A stretch of 64,000 bases of DNA from Opitutaceae bacterium (lineage in GTDB: Bacteria > Verrucomicrobiota > Verrucomicrobiia > Opitutales > Opitutaceae). The DNA lies in NCBI GenBank assembly GCA_016794785.1, contig JAEUHC010000027.1, positions 310,001 to 374,000 of the forward strand, read 5' to 3'. A model generated the notes under the pieces. That model did no database searches, was not told the DNA's origin, and worked only from the letters and a program-made list of their open reading frames with translations. Position 1 is the first letter of the stretch, and every line of letters starts with the position of its first letter. Shown here one piece after another: positions 42,953 to 52,456 of the stretch. The position numbers were made by a program, and so were the translations under genes.

Positions 42953-43684
42953 TCACTTCAAGCCGAGCACGTCCTGCATGTCGTAAACGCCAGGCGGCTG
43001 GCCGACGACCCACTGCGCCGCGCGGAGCGCACCGCGGGCAAAGATGCCGCGATCACTCGCCTTGTGGGTCAGCTCGAGGCGTTCACCCAGCGCCGCAAAC
43101 ATCACCGTGTGATCGCCGACGACATCGCCGCCTCGCAGGGCATGCATGCCGACTTCGCTCGGTGTGCGCGCGCCGGTGATGCCCTCGCGGCCGTGACGCA
43201 GCGCCTGGGCCGTGAGCTTTCGCTCCTCGAGGATGATTTCGAGCAGTCGCGCGGCGGTGCCGCTCGGTGCGTCCTTCTTGAAGCGGTGGTGCATCTCGAC
43301 GACCTCGGCATCGTAGTCGCTGCCAAGCACGGCCGAGGCGCGCCGCGTGAGCGCGAACAGCAGGTTGACGCCGACGGAAAAATTCCCCGCCCATACGCAC
43401 GGCACTTTTGCGGCGAGCGCGAGCAACTGCTTCTTCTCCTCGGCGCCGTGGCCGGTCGTGCCGAGCACGACGGGCTTTTTTTGCGCGACCGCGGCTTCGA
43501 GCAGCGTGCGGGTCGCGGAATGGGCACTGAAATCGATCGCCACATCCGCCTTGGCCAGGCCGGCTGCGAGGTCGTCGCCGACATCGACGGCCACGCTGAT
43601 CGCGAGGCCGAGTTCGGGCGCGGCGCTGGCGAGCGCCTGGCCCATCCGGCCCTTGGCGCCGTTAATGAGGATGCGCGGTGACAT
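42953..43684 (-). CDS. dapB: 4-hydroxy-tetrahydrodipicolinate reductase
   Basis: A 243-residue DapB, which reduces hydroxy-tetrahydrodipicolinate with NAD(P)H in lysine and diaminopimelate synthesis. The N-terminal nucleotide fold has NGAKGRMGQ (8-16); the substrate-binding segment HHRFKKDAPSGTA carries the conserved His-His and Lys; the C-terminal GDHTVMFAALGERLELTHKASDRGIFARGAL is typical. It lies 6 bp after dapA and 4 bp before ruvA. Confidence 0.97.
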   Translation of the reverse strand: MSPRILINGAKGRMGQALASAAPELGLAISVAVDVGDDLAAGLAKADVAIDFSAHSATRTLLEAAVAQKKPVVLGTTGHGAEEKKQLLALAAKVPCVWAGNFSVGVNLLFALTRRASAVLGSDYDAEVVEMHHRFKKDAPSGTAARLLEIILEERKLTAQALRHGREGITGARTPSEVGMHALRGGDVVGDHTVMFAALGERLELTHKASDRGIFARGALRAAQWVVGQPPGVYDMQDVLGLK

Positions 43685-43690
43685 GGTAGG

Positions 43691-44575
43691 TCAGTCGAGT
43701 TGCGCGAGAACCTTGTTGAGCGCCTGCGCGTTGGCGGGCGTCATCTCGCAAAGCGGCGAACGCACCTCGTCGGACACGATGATCCCGGCGCGCTTGAGCG
43801 CGGCCTTAATCGGGACGGGGTTGGGCTCGATGAAGAGTGTTTTGAACGCTGGGTAGAGACGGCGGTGGATCTTGGTGGCTTTGGTGAAATCGTTGGCGAG
43901 CGCGAGGCGCACCATCTTGCCGATCTCGCGCACGTAGAGATTGGAAGCGACGCTGATCACGCCCTCCGCGCCCACGGCCATGAAGGGGAGAGTCAGCGAG
44001 TCGTCGCCGCTCAGGACGGTGATGTCGCCGCCGAGTTCCTGCTTCAGTTGGTCAACGCGATCGACGCTTCCGCCGGCTTCTTTGATCCAGGCGACGTTCT
44101 TGTATTTCGCCCGCAGCCGCGCGACCACACCCACGCTGATCTCTATGCCGCAGCGGCCCGGAATGGAATAGAGGATGATCGGCTTGTCGGTCTGCTCCGC
44201 GATGGCACTGAAGTGGCGGAAAAGGCCTTCTTGACTCGGCTTGTTGTAGTAAGGCGCGACCACGAGCATGGCGTCGGCCCCGGCTTCGTCCGCGAGCTTC
44301 GTCAGGTGCAGGGCCTCATGGGTCGAGTTCGAGCCCGTGCCGGCGATGACGGGCACCCGGCCGCGGGACTCGGCGACCACGCAGCGGATGACGTCGATGT
44401 GCTCGTCGTAGTCGAGGGTAGGGGATTCCCCCGTGGTGCCGACCGGCACCAAGCCGTCGATGCCACCCTTGATTTGGAAGGCGACCAGTTTACGCAAGTC
44501 GTCATAGGAGACCTCGCCGTTGCGAAACGGCGTGGCCAAGGCGGTGATGGTCCCGGTGAACGGTCTAAGTTTCAT
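43691..44575 (-). CDS. dapA: 4-hydroxy-tetrahydrodipicolinate synthase
   Basis: A 294-residue DapA, a TIM-barrel Schiff-base aldolase that condenses pyruvate with aspartate semialdehyde, committing carbon to diaminopimelate and lysine. The catalytic Lys165 lies in AWIKEAGG, Tyr136 in LYSIPGR, and the Thr pair in GTTGESPTL. ATG 44575 is the natural start; the frame upstream of it is the antisense of pilT. It is divergent from pilT with 69 bp between, and first in dapA-dapB-ruvA. Confidence 0.97.
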   Translation of the reverse strand: MKLRPFTGTITALATPFRNGEVSYDDLRKLVAFQIKGGIDGLVPVGTTGESPTLDYDEHIDVIRCVVAESRGRVPVIAGTGSNSTHEALHLTKLADEAGADAMLVVAPYYNKPSQEGLFRHFSAIAEQTDKPIILYSIPGRCGIEISVGVVARLRAKYKNVAWIKEAGGSVDRVDQLKQELGGDITVLSGDDSLTLPFMAVGAEGVISVASNLYVREIGKMVRLALANDFTKATKIHRRLYPAFKTLFIEPNPVPIKAALKRAGIIVSDEVRSPLCEMTPANAQALNKVLAQLD

Positions 44576-44644
44576 GAAAATGGCAGAGTAGCCTTGTCGC
44601 ACAGACGACGACGGCGAAATACTCCATCGCAACGCTTTTCTATC

Positions 44645-45757
44645 ATGACCACCGCCGACGCCGTCACACCGCACACCGAAATCATCAACGAGCTGCTCAA
44701 GCTCGCGGTCGAGAGCGGCGTAAGCGATGTCATCATCAAGTCCAACAAGCCCGGCTACGTGCGCATCTCCGGCAAGCTCAAGCCGGTGGACATGGACCCG
44801 ATATCGTGCCCGGAGGCCGAAGCCTGGGTGTGCGAGCACGTGCCCTCGATTTTCCGCGCGAAGTGGGACGACGAGGGGCAGATCGATTTCGCCTATGCGG
44901 TCGCCGGCATCGGGCGTTTCCGCGTGAATGCGTTCCACCAGCGCGGACTCGTCAGCATCGTGATGCGCCATGTGAAGAGCACCGTGCCAAATTTCGATCA
45001 GTTGAACCTTGGCGAGACGGCACCCGCACTCATGAAGCTCGCCCAGGCCAAGGACGGCATCCTGCTCGTCTGCGGCGCGACCGGCTCCGGCAAGAGCTCG
45101 ACGATGGCCGCGATGCTTAACTGGATCAACCAGACGAGTGACAAGCACATCATCACGATCGAGGACCCGATCGAATACACGTTTCAGGACGACAAATCGC
45201 TTTTCCAGCAGCGCGAGATTGGGCTCGACGTGCCAAGCTTCCAACTCGGCATCAAGTCCGTCCTCCGCCAGAACCCCGACATCATCCTCATCGGTGAAAT
45301 GCGCGATCGGGAAACCTTCGAGACGGCGATCAGCGCGGCGGAGACGGGGCATCTTGTGTTCTCCACGATGCACGCGGCGACGGTGGCGCAGTCGCTCACG
45401 CGCCTGTTTGAGTTTTTCCCGGCCGAGGAAGTCGTGACGGCCCGGCGCGCCATCGCCGGATCGCTGCGCGGCTTCATCTGCCAAAAACTGATTCCCACCA
45501 TCGAGGGCAACGCCCGCGTGCCCGCCAACGAGATCCTCTACGCCGACGCCACGGTGCGGAACCTGATCCTTGAGGGCCAGAACGAGAAGATCCAGGCGCT
45601 GCTCGAGAGCAACGCCGACTCCGCGACGTTCCACTTCAACAAAGACCTCTACCGCCTCGTGAAAGCCGGCAAGATCAGCAAGCAGGATGCGCTCAAATTC
45701 TCTCCGAACCCGCAGCAGCTGGAGATGAACCTCAAGGGCATCTTCATCAAATCCTGA
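44645..45757 (+). CDS. pilT: type IV pilus retraction ATPase PilT-like
   Basis: A 370-residue PilT/PilU family ATPase. Walker A GATGSGKS (144-151), Asp-box region TIEDPIEYTF, Walker B DIILIGEMRD and His-box segment TGHLVFSTMHAATVAQSLTRL are all present. PilT drives pilus retraction for twitching. The C-terminal AIRA-like motif is degenerate (TVRNLILEGQ), so PilU is a possible alternative. The ATG 44645 is preceded by the shared dapA/pilT promoter region. Confidence 0.93.
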   Translation: MTTADAVTPHTEIINELLKLAVESGVSDVIIKSNKPGYVRISGKLKPVDMDPISCPEAEAWVCEHVPSIFRAKWDDEGQIDFAYAVAGIGRFRVNAFHQRGLVSIVMRHVKSTVPNFDQLNLGETAPALMKLAQAKDGILLVCGATGSGKSSTMAAMLNWINQTSDKHIITIEDPIEYTFQDDKSLFQQREIGLDVPSFQLGIKSVLRQNPDIILIGEMRDRETFETAISAAETGHLVFSTMHAATVAQSLTRLFEFFPAEEVVTARRAIAGSLRGFICQKLIPTIEGNARVPANEILYADATVRNLILEGQNEKIQALLESNADSATFHFNKDLYRLVKAGKISKQDALKFSPNPQQLEMNLKGIFIKS

Positions 45758-45853
45758 GCGGACGGCGCCGGTTGCCGTGGCCCCGCCTGCGTGCGCGGTG
45801 AAGATTAGGGTTGGATTCGTCCGCGCCGGGCGATTGTCTTGCCGGTTTCAACC

Positions 45854-46765
45854 ATGGCACTGGCACTTTTATTTGCAGGACAGGGAGCCCAAAAAGTCGG
45901 CATGGGCCGATCGCTTTGGGAGCAGTCAGCGGCGGCCCGGGCGCTCTATGACGAGGCTAACACGGTGCTCGGGTGGAATCTGCAGACTTTGAGCTTCGAA
46001 GGCCCGGAGACCGAGCTCACGCAGACGAAGGTCTGCCAGCCGGCGCTGTTTGTGCATGGGCTCGCCCTGCTGGCGGCATTGCGCGAGGCAGGCAGGATTC
46101 CCGGCTCCGAGCCCAAGCTGGCGCTCGGACTGAGCCTTGGAGAAGTGACGGCGTATTGCGCCGCGGGTGTTTTCGATTTTTCGACCGGACTCCGTATCGT
46201 GGCGGAGCGGGGCCGGCTGATGCAGCAGGCCTGCGAGCAGACGACCGGCGGCATGGCCGCCGTCATCGGCGAGGATCGGGCCAAGGTGCAGGAGCTCTGC
46301 CGCGATTTCGACATCGAGGCCGCGAATTTCAACGCCCCCGGCCAGATTATCGTCTCGGGCGAAAAGGCCAAAGTCGCCGCAGCTGTGGCGGCCGCCAAGG
46401 ACCGCGGCATGAAAAAGGTGATCCCGCTCAACGTGGCCGGCGCCTACCATTCGCGGCTCATGGAGCCGGCCCGCGCGGCGTTTGCGGCGTATTTGGAGGG
46501 CGTGCCCTTTGCCGCACCGCGATTCACGGTGTTCACGAACACGACGGGCGCGGCCCTCGCCGATCCCATGGCGATCAAGACGGCGTTGGTGAAGCAGGTC
46601 GTCTCATCGGTCCTGTGGGAAGACTGCATGCGGAGCGCCGCCGCGGTGGGTGCGACGGAGTTTTGGGAGCTCGGGCCGGGTGGGGTGCTCGCGGGCCTCG
46701 CGCGCCGCACTGAAAAGGCGTGGGCTGTGAAAAGTTTTTCCGAGTTCTCCGACCTCAGCGCCTGA
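45854..46765 (+). CDS. fabD: malonyl-CoA:ACP transacylase
   Basis: A 303-residue FabD, which transfers malonyl from CoA to acyl-carrier protein for fatty acid synthesis. Nucleophile Ser94 lies in GLSLGE and catalytic His199 in GAYHSRLM, near the E. coli numbering (Ser92, His201). The N-terminus LALLFAGQGAQKVGMG is typical. No carrier protein or other fab gene is adjacent; it is followed 4 bp later by lepA. Confidence 0.96.
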   Translation: MALALLFAGQGAQKVGMGRSLWEQSAAARALYDEANTVLGWNLQTLSFEGPETELTQTKVCQPALFVHGLALLAALREAGRIPGSEPKLALGLSLGEVTAYCAAGVFDFSTGLRIVAERGRLMQQACEQTTGGMAAVIGEDRAKVQELCRDFDIEAANFNAPGQIIVSGEKAKVAAAVAAAKDRGMKKVIPLNVAGAYHSRLMEPARAAFAAYLEGVPFAAPRFTVFTNTTGAALADPMAIKTALVKQVVSSVLWEDCMRSAAAVGATEFWELGPGGVLAGLARRTEKAWAVKSFSEFSDLSA

Positions 46766-46769
46766 AACG

Positions 46770-48566
46770 ATGCCCGCCAAAAACACCCGCAATTTCTGCA
46801 TCATCGCGCACGTCGACCACGGGAAGACCACGCTCTCCGATCGGTTGTTGGAGCACACCAACACCGTCGAGCAGCGCGTGATGACCGATCAGCATCTCGA
46901 TGCGATGGACCTCGAGAAGGAGCGCGGCATCACGATTAAGTCGCATCCGGTCACGATGAGCTACCGCGCCAAGGACGGGCAGGTCTACAAGCTCAACCTG
47001 ATGGACACGCCGGGCCACGTGGACTTCTCCTATGAGGTCTCGCGCAGCCTCGCGGCCTGCGAAGGCGCCGTGCTGCTCATCGACGCGGCCCAAGGCGTCG
47101 AGGCGCAGACGGTGGCCAACGCGCACCTCGCATTCGGCCAGAAACTCAAGGTCATCCCTGTCATCAACAAGATCGACCTGCCCAGCGCCAACCTCGAACT
47201 TTGCATGCGCCAGCTCGAGGACATCCTGACGATCCCCGCCGAGGAGGCGATCCTCGCCAGCGGCAAATCCGGCATCGGCATCATCGACATCCTCGAAGCC
47301 GTCGTAACCCGCGTGCCGCCGCCGCGTTGGACCGATTATCCGCAGACGCGCATCCTTGTCTTCGACTCGCTCTACGATTCCTACCGCGGGTGCATCGCCT
47401 ACGTGCGCGTTTTTTCAGGCGCCATCAAGGTGCGCGACATGATGCTCCTCATGAGCAACGGCGAAAAATCCGAGGTGAAGGAAGTTGGCGTCTTCATGCC
47501 GAAGATGGAGAAGACGGAGATCCTTCGCGCCGGCGACGTCGGCTACATCGTCTCGACGATCAAGAATCCCGCCGACGTGAAGACGGGCGACACCATCACC
47601 CTCGCGACCAAACCCGCGACCGAGATGCTGCCCGGTTACAAGGAAGTCCGCCCGATGGTGTTTTGCGGCCTCTATCCCCTCGAGAGCGACGACTACGAAA
47701 AACTCAAGGCCGCGCTCGGCCGCCTGCGGCTCAACGATGCGGCGTTTGTCTATTCCTCCGAGAGTTCACTCGCGCTCGGCTTCGGTTTTCGCTGCGGCTT
47801 CCTCGGCCTCCTCCACATGGAGATCATCCAGGAGCGCATCCGCCGCGAGCACGACGTCGAGATTATCTCCACCTATCCGAGCGTGATCTACCAGATGGTG
47901 AGGCACGGCGGCGAAGTCCTGGAGGTCGACAACCCCGTCAACATGCCCGACCCGGGCGAACTGATCGAAATCCGCGAACCCACGATCCGCGCCTCCATCA
48001 TCACGCCCAATGACAGCATGGGCGACATCCTCGCCCTCATCATGGAGAAGCGCGGCGTATGCGAACATACCGATACGCTCGACATGAACCGCGTGATGCT
48101 CCGCACCGTGCTGCCGCTCAATGAAATCCTCGTCGATTTCAACGACCGCCTGAAGAGCATCACCCACGGCTACGGCTCCATGGACTACGAGCTCGGCGAC
48201 TACCAGGCCTCCGACCTCGTCAAGATGGACATCCTGATCAACGGCGATCCGGTGGACGCGTTTTCGAGCATCGTGCACCGCGACAAGGCCGAGGGGAAGG
48301 GGCGCCAGCTCTGCGAAAAACTCGCCGAGATCATCCCGCCGCAGATGTTCAAGGTCGCCATCCAAGCCGCCATCGGCGGCAAGGTGATCGCCCGCGACAA
48401 CGTCCGCGAGATGCGAAAGGACGTGACGGCGAAGTGCTACGGCGGCGACATCAGCCGCAAGCGCAAGCTCCTCGACAAACAGAAGGAGGGCAAAAAGAAG
48501 ATGAAGCTGATCGGCAAGGTCTCGATCCCGCCCGACGCCTTCATCAAGGTCCTCCAGAACAACTGA
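46770..48566 (+). CDS. lepA: elongation factor 4 (LepA)
   Basis: A 598-residue ribosome-associated GTPase. The P-loop AHVDHGKTTLSDRLL, switch II DTPGHVDF, and NKIDLP are intact, followed by domains II-V and the LepA-specific C-terminal domain (GKVIARDNVREMRKDVTAKCYGGDISRKRKLLDKQKEGKK). LepA back-translocates or remodels stalled ribosomes. It is placed between fabD and lepB; lepA-lepB linkage is common. Confidence 0.98.
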   Translation: MPAKNTRNFCIIAHVDHGKTTLSDRLLEHTNTVEQRVMTDQHLDAMDLEKERGITIKSHPVTMSYRAKDGQVYKLNLMDTPGHVDFSYEVSRSLAACEGAVLLIDAAQGVEAQTVANAHLAFGQKLKVIPVINKIDLPSANLELCMRQLEDILTIPAEEAILASGKSGIGIIDILEAVVTRVPPPRWTDYPQTRILVFDSLYDSYRGCIAYVRVFSGAIKVRDMMLLMSNGEKSEVKEVGVFMPKMEKTEILRAGDVGYIVSTIKNPADVKTGDTITLATKPATEMLPGYKEVRPMVFCGLYPLESDDYEKLKAALGRLRLNDAAFVYSSESSLALGFGFRCGFLGLLHMEIIQERIRREHDVEIISTYPSVIYQMVRHGGEVLEVDNPVNMPDPGELIEIREPTIRASIITPNDSMGDILALIMEKRGVCEHTDTLDMNRVMLRTVLPLNEILVDFNDRLKSITHGYGSMDYELGDYQASDLVKMDILINGDPVDAFSSIVHRDKAEGKGRQLCEKLAEIIPPQMFKVAIQAAIGGKVIARDNVREMRKDVTAKCYGGDISRKRKLLDKQKEGKKKMKLIGKVSIPPDAFIKVLQNN

Positions 48567-48592
48567 CGCCCGGAAATCATCCACCACGCCCC

Positions 48593-49894
48593 ATGTTCGG
48601 ACCATTTGCCTCTCCGGAAAAAAAGATGCGCGGCAACGCCCGCAACTGGCTTGAGGTCGCGGATCGGGTATTTCATTTCCGCCGCGATCAACTCGCACCC
48701 GCGCAGCTGGACGAACTCGTCGGCCGCCGCGCCGAACTGCGCGTGCTGCTCAAGGAAAAGGCGGCCGCTGAGAAGCTGCAGCTCGCCATCGAGCGCTTGG
48801 AGGAAGTCCTGCGCCGCACCGGCGGAGCGGTTTATCCGAAATCGTCTTTGGTGGAGAACGTGGAGTTCTTCCTCGTCGCCGCGATCGTGATTCTGGGCAT
48901 CCGCACGTATTTCGTCCAGCCCTTCAAGATTCCCACGAACTCGATGTGGCCGACCTACAACGGCATGACGGCCGAGGTTTACAAGACGCCGGCCGAGGAG
49001 CCCAACATTGCCGCGGTTGCCGTCCGCGGCGTGGCCTTGGGCGCATGGCCGCACCGGCTGGATGCGCCGGGCGACGGGGAAGTGCTCATACCGGTCCACG
49101 GCCCGCAATCACGCGGTGTCGTATCTTCGCGCACTGTGCCAGGTCATACCTGGCTGGTCATTCCGACCGAAGTGCGGGAATATACTTTGTTCGTCGGCGA
49201 GCGCAGTGTGACCGTCAAACTGCCTTTCGATTTCGATTTCGACTGGGTTATTTACGACGCCTTCCTCAACCGTGGCACCCAGTATTCGCCTGACGCCATG
49301 CGGGCCGAAGTTGATCGACTTTTGCGCGAACGCCAGTTCGAGGTCCGCACCATCGGCGGCTATCAGCAACGGTGCGTGCGGGTGGGTAAGCAGGTCCGCG
49401 CCGGCGAGCGCATGTTGGCATTCGATCAACTCACAGGCGATCAGTTGCTGGTGGACCGCATGAGCTATCATTTTGTGCGACCTCAAGTCGGCAGTGGTTT
49501 CGTTTTCCGCACCGGCAACATCCCGGGCATCGCGCGAGACATGGGCGATCAGTATTACATCAAACGGCTCGTCGGCACACCGGGCGACATCTTGGAGGTG
49601 CGCGCCCCGATGCTGATGCGGAATGGAAAGCCAATCGACGGTTCGGTGGCGTTTGATTCAAACGCGAAGCGAACCGGCGGCTACCTTGGGTATAACCATC
49701 CACCAGTCACTGATGGTTACCTGAAGCCCGGCGAAACGGTGACTGTCCCGGCAAACCGCTATTTCGCGATGGGCGATAATTCGGGCAACAGCGCCGATAG
49801 CCGCTACTGGGGCTTCGTCCCAGGACCAGACGTCGTCGGCCGGCCGATTTTCGTTTATTTCCCATTCAATCGGCATTGGGGCCCGGCGCGATGA
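48593..49894 (+). CDS. lepB: signal peptidase I with a long catalytic-domain insertion
   Basis: A 433-residue type I signal peptidase. One membrane span (about 91-107, FFLVAAIVILGIRTYFV) precedes catalytic Ser117 in IPTNSMWPTY; the catalytic Lys324 is in YYIKRLVGTPGD and the closing motif MGDNSGNSADSRYWGFVP follows. Ser and Lys are about 207 residues apart, against about 55 in E. coli LepB, so an insertion of roughly 150 residues sits between them. The N-terminal 80 residues are charged and helical. The start is ATG 48593; the frame is open upstream inside lepA. Confidence 0.93.
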   Translation: MFGPFASPEKKMRGNARNWLEVADRVFHFRRDQLAPAQLDELVGRRAELRVLLKEKAAAEKLQLAIERLEEVLRRTGGAVYPKSSLVENVEFFLVAAIVILGIRTYFVQPFKIPTNSMWPTYNGMTAEVYKTPAEEPNIAAVAVRGVALGAWPHRLDAPGDGEVLIPVHGPQSRGVVSSRTVPGHTWLVIPTEVREYTLFVGERSVTVKLPFDFDFDWVIYDAFLNRGTQYSPDAMRAEVDRLLRERQFEVRTIGGYQQRCVRVGKQVRAGERMLAFDQLTGDQLLVDRMSYHFVRPQVGSGFVFRTGNIPGIARDMGDQYYIKRLVGTPGDILEVRAPMLMRNGKPIDGSVAFDSNAKRTGGYLGYNHPPVTDGYLKPGETVTVPANRYFAMGDNSGNSADSRYWGFVPGPDVVGRPIFVYFPFNRHWGPAR

Positions 49895-49986
49895 GCGTTA
49901 GGCAGACGTTACACAGCGTCCCTGCAGATGCTATCATCGTGTAAGGCACAATACCGATTATGTTAAGTTGAGTGCTTCCCCATACC

Positions 49987-51579
49987 ATGTCTGAACCACA
50001 ATCGCAGCGAGCCGCAGTGCTGGGCCGGGGAAACGACCTTCCCCTCTTCGACTGGCTGCGTGACCGTGGTGCAGGCGTCCTCCTCCATCCGACCTCACTG
50101 CCGAGCCCGTTTGGCATCGGGGCCTTTGATAAATCGGCGGAATCGTTCCTGAGATTTCTGGCCGGATCGGGCATGCGGTATTGGCAGACGTGCCCGCTCG
50201 GACCAACCGGCTACGGCGACTCCCCTTACCAGTGCTTCTCGTCGCTTGCGGGCAACCCCTACTTCATCGATCCCTCCGCGCTGGTGCGCGCTGGTTTGCT
50301 GACTGATGGCGCCGTCCAGTCTCTGCGCTACCTCAACCGCGACCGCGTGGACTACGGCGCGATCTACGAACGCAAGCTTCCGCTGCTGTTCTCCGCTCAC
50401 ACTGCATGGCGGCGAGATCCAAAGCGCGCCTTGCCATACGGCGACTTTGCGGCATTTCGCGCGGCTCAGGCCGGATGGCTGCAGGGCTACGCGTTGTTCT
50501 CGGCCCTCAAGGATCATTTCGATGGCAAACCTTGGTGGGAATGGCCCGACACGGTGCGGACCTTCGAGGCGGCCCAGCGTTCCTCGCTCCGGAGCGACGT
50601 GTCGGTGCGCGCCGAAGCCTACGAGTTCATCCAGTATCTGTTCTTCGGCCAATGGGCCGAACTCAGGGCCAAAGCCGCGCGGCTGGGGATCAGCATCGTC
50701 GGGGACACCCCCATTTTTGCAGCGCTCGACAGCGCGGATGTCTGGACCAACCCGCACCTTTTCCAACTCGACCGCCGCACGCTCCGACCCACGGCGGTCG
50801 CGGGCGTGCCGCCGGATTATTTTTCGGCCGATGGCCAGCTCTGGGGCAACCCGCTCTACGACTGGCCGGCGCACGCGGCGGAAAACTACGCGTGGTGGCT
50901 CGCCCGCCTGCGCGCCAACTTCGCCCTCTGCGATATCGTCCGCATCGATCATTTCCGTGGGTTCGAGGCCTACTGGTCCGTGCCCGCCGGCGCGCCGACG
51001 GCGCGCACCGGCCAGTGGATCGACGGACCGGGTCTGGATTTTTTCCGCGCCGTGAAGGCCGCGATGCCCGACGCCAAGCTCATCGCCGAGGACCTCGGCT
51101 TGCTCACGGATGCCACGGTTGCGTTGCGCGACGCCACCGGCCTGCCCGGCATGGCCGTGCTGCAATTCGCCTTCGGCGGCGGCGCCGACAACCTCTATCT
51201 GCCCCACCACCATCGCGCCAACACTGTGGTCTATCCCGGCACGCACGACAACGACACCACGCGCGGCTGGTATGCCACTGCCGATGAAAAAACCCGCGAC
51301 CACCTGCGTCGCTACCTGCGCGTGAGCGGCCAGGAAATCGCCTGGGATTTCGTGCGCTCCGCCTACGCCTCGCCCGCCAAGCTCGCGATCATCCCGTTGC
51401 AGGATTTGATGAGCCTCGGCTCTCAGGGGCGCTTTAACACCCCCGGCAAACCACAGGGCAACTGGACGTGGCGCTATCACGAGGAGGAACTGCAAACCCT
51501 CGCCCAGCGCTCCGGCCCCTACCTCCGCGAACTCGCGGCGCTCTACGGCCGCGTGCCCGTCACGCCGGAGCCGAAATAA
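49987..51579 (+). CDS. malQ: 4-alpha-glucanotransferase (amylomaltase)
   Basis: A 530-residue GH77 enzyme that transfers alpha-1,4-glucan segments, used in glycogen and maltodextrin metabolism. Key motifs: RDRGAGVLLHPTSLPSPFGIG, the nucleophile Asp321 in VRIDHFRG, general acid/base Glu368 in IAEDLG, and GTHDNDTTRGWY. The start is ATG 49987; an in-frame GTG lies 15 bp upstream. The gene runs past the end of oleB, giving a 20-bp convergent overlap. The gap before it (49895-49986) is AT-rich and otherwise featureless. Confidence 0.96.
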   Translation: MSEPQSQRAAVLGRGNDLPLFDWLRDRGAGVLLHPTSLPSPFGIGAFDKSAESFLRFLAGSGMRYWQTCPLGPTGYGDSPYQCFSSLAGNPYFIDPSALVRAGLLTDGAVQSLRYLNRDRVDYGAIYERKLPLLFSAHTAWRRDPKRALPYGDFAAFRAAQAGWLQGYALFSALKDHFDGKPWWEWPDTVRTFEAAQRSSLRSDVSVRAEAYEFIQYLFFGQWAELRAKAARLGISIVGDTPIFAALDSADVWTNPHLFQLDRRTLRPTAVAGVPPDYFSADGQLWGNPLYDWPAHAAENYAWWLARLRANFALCDIVRIDHFRGFEAYWSVPAGAPTARTGQWIDGPGLDFFRAVKAAMPDAKLIAEDLGLLTDATVALRDATGLPGMAVLQFAFGGGADNLYLPHHHRANTVVYPGTHDNDTTRGWYATADEKTRDHLRRYLRVSGQEIAWDFVRSAYASPAKLAIIPLQDLMSLGSQGRFNTPGKPQGNWTWRYHEEELQTLAQRSGPYLRELAALYGRVPVTPEPK

Positions 51580-52456
51580 AACGCGCGATGTCCGGCACGA
51601 CGCTGTCGCGTGCGTCCTCAAGCACGTAGTGTCCGGCATCGGGCAGGCGCTGCACATCGGCCTGCGGAAAAATCTCCCGCCAGCGTGCGAGGAACCGGTC
51701 GTTGAAACAAAAATCCCGGCCGCCCCAGCGCACGAGCACCGGCCGATCACGGAATTGCGCGAGCCCCTGCTCCACACTTTGCAGCGTCCGCCAGCTCAGG
51801 TGCGAGGCGTTGAGTGGGATGTCCTGCACGAACGCACTCACGGCGACGCGGTTCGCCCACGAATCGTAGGGAAACAGGTAAGCGCGCTTCTCGTCGGCCG
51901 AGAGCCTCCGCGCGTGCATTGCCATCCACGTCGCCGGCCACGCGAAGCCATTGGCGCCGCGCACGAGCAGCGGGCCCAGCAGCGGCAGCTTGCAGAGCGC
52001 GATGCGCGCCGGGATGTGCGGTGAGGCAAAGGCCGCGGTGTTGAGGATCACAATCCGGCCGATGAGGTCCGGGTGGCGCGCGGCGACGCCGAAGCCTATC
52101 GCCCCGCCCCAGTCGTGCACAACGAGGTGCACGCGTTTCAATTTCAGCGTCGTGACTAGGGCCGCGATGTCGTCGATGCGCTGAGCGAGGGTGTAGCGAT
52201 AATCCTGCGGTTTGGCCGACAGCCCCATGCCGATGTGATCGGGCACGATGCAGCGCAGGCGTGGCGCGAGCGCATGGACCAGTTCACGATAGTAAAATGA
52301 CCACGTCGGGTTGCCGTGCAGCATGAGCACGGCCTCGTCGGCGCGCGGCCCTTCGTCGAGGTAGCTCATGCTCGCGCCGCCGGGCGTGAGAAATTTTCTC
52401 GGCGAAAACGGATAGAGCCGCGCCAACCACGCGGGGATGTCGGGCGGAGTCACCAT
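51560..52456 (-). CDS. oleB: OleB-like alpha/beta hydrolase (beta-lactone decarboxylase family)
   Basis: A 298-residue haloalkane-dehalogenase-fold hydrolase. HGNPTW (47-52) and nucleophile Asp115 in VVHDWGG match the family to which OleB belongs; OleB decarboxylates beta-lactones to olefins in head-to-head hydrocarbon synthesis. By sequence alone a dehalogenase would be possible. The direct neighbour is oleA, overlapping by 7 bp, which decides for OleB. The catalytic His near 274 (DAGHYV) is present. No oleC or oleD follows; the next gene is convergent malQ. Confidence 0.85.
   Translation of the reverse strand: MVTPPDIPAWLARLYPFSPRKFLTPGGASMSYLDEGPRADEAVLMLHGNPTWSFYYRELVHALAPRLRCIVPDHIGMGLSAKPQDYRYTLAQRIDDIAALVTTLKLKRVHLVVHDWGGAIGFGVAARHPDLIGRIVILNTAAFASPHIPARIALCKLPLLGPLLVRGANGFAWPATWMAMHARRLSADEKRAYLFPYDSWANRVAVSAFVQDIPLNASHLSWRTLQSVEQGLAQFRDRPVLVRWGGRDFCFNDRFLARWREIFPQADVQRLPDAGHYVLEDARDSVVPDIARFISAPA

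Noticed and set aside
51560..52456. Annotation as a haloalkane dehalogenase
   Set aside because: The fold allows it, but overlap with an OleA gene favours OleB, which is of the same family.
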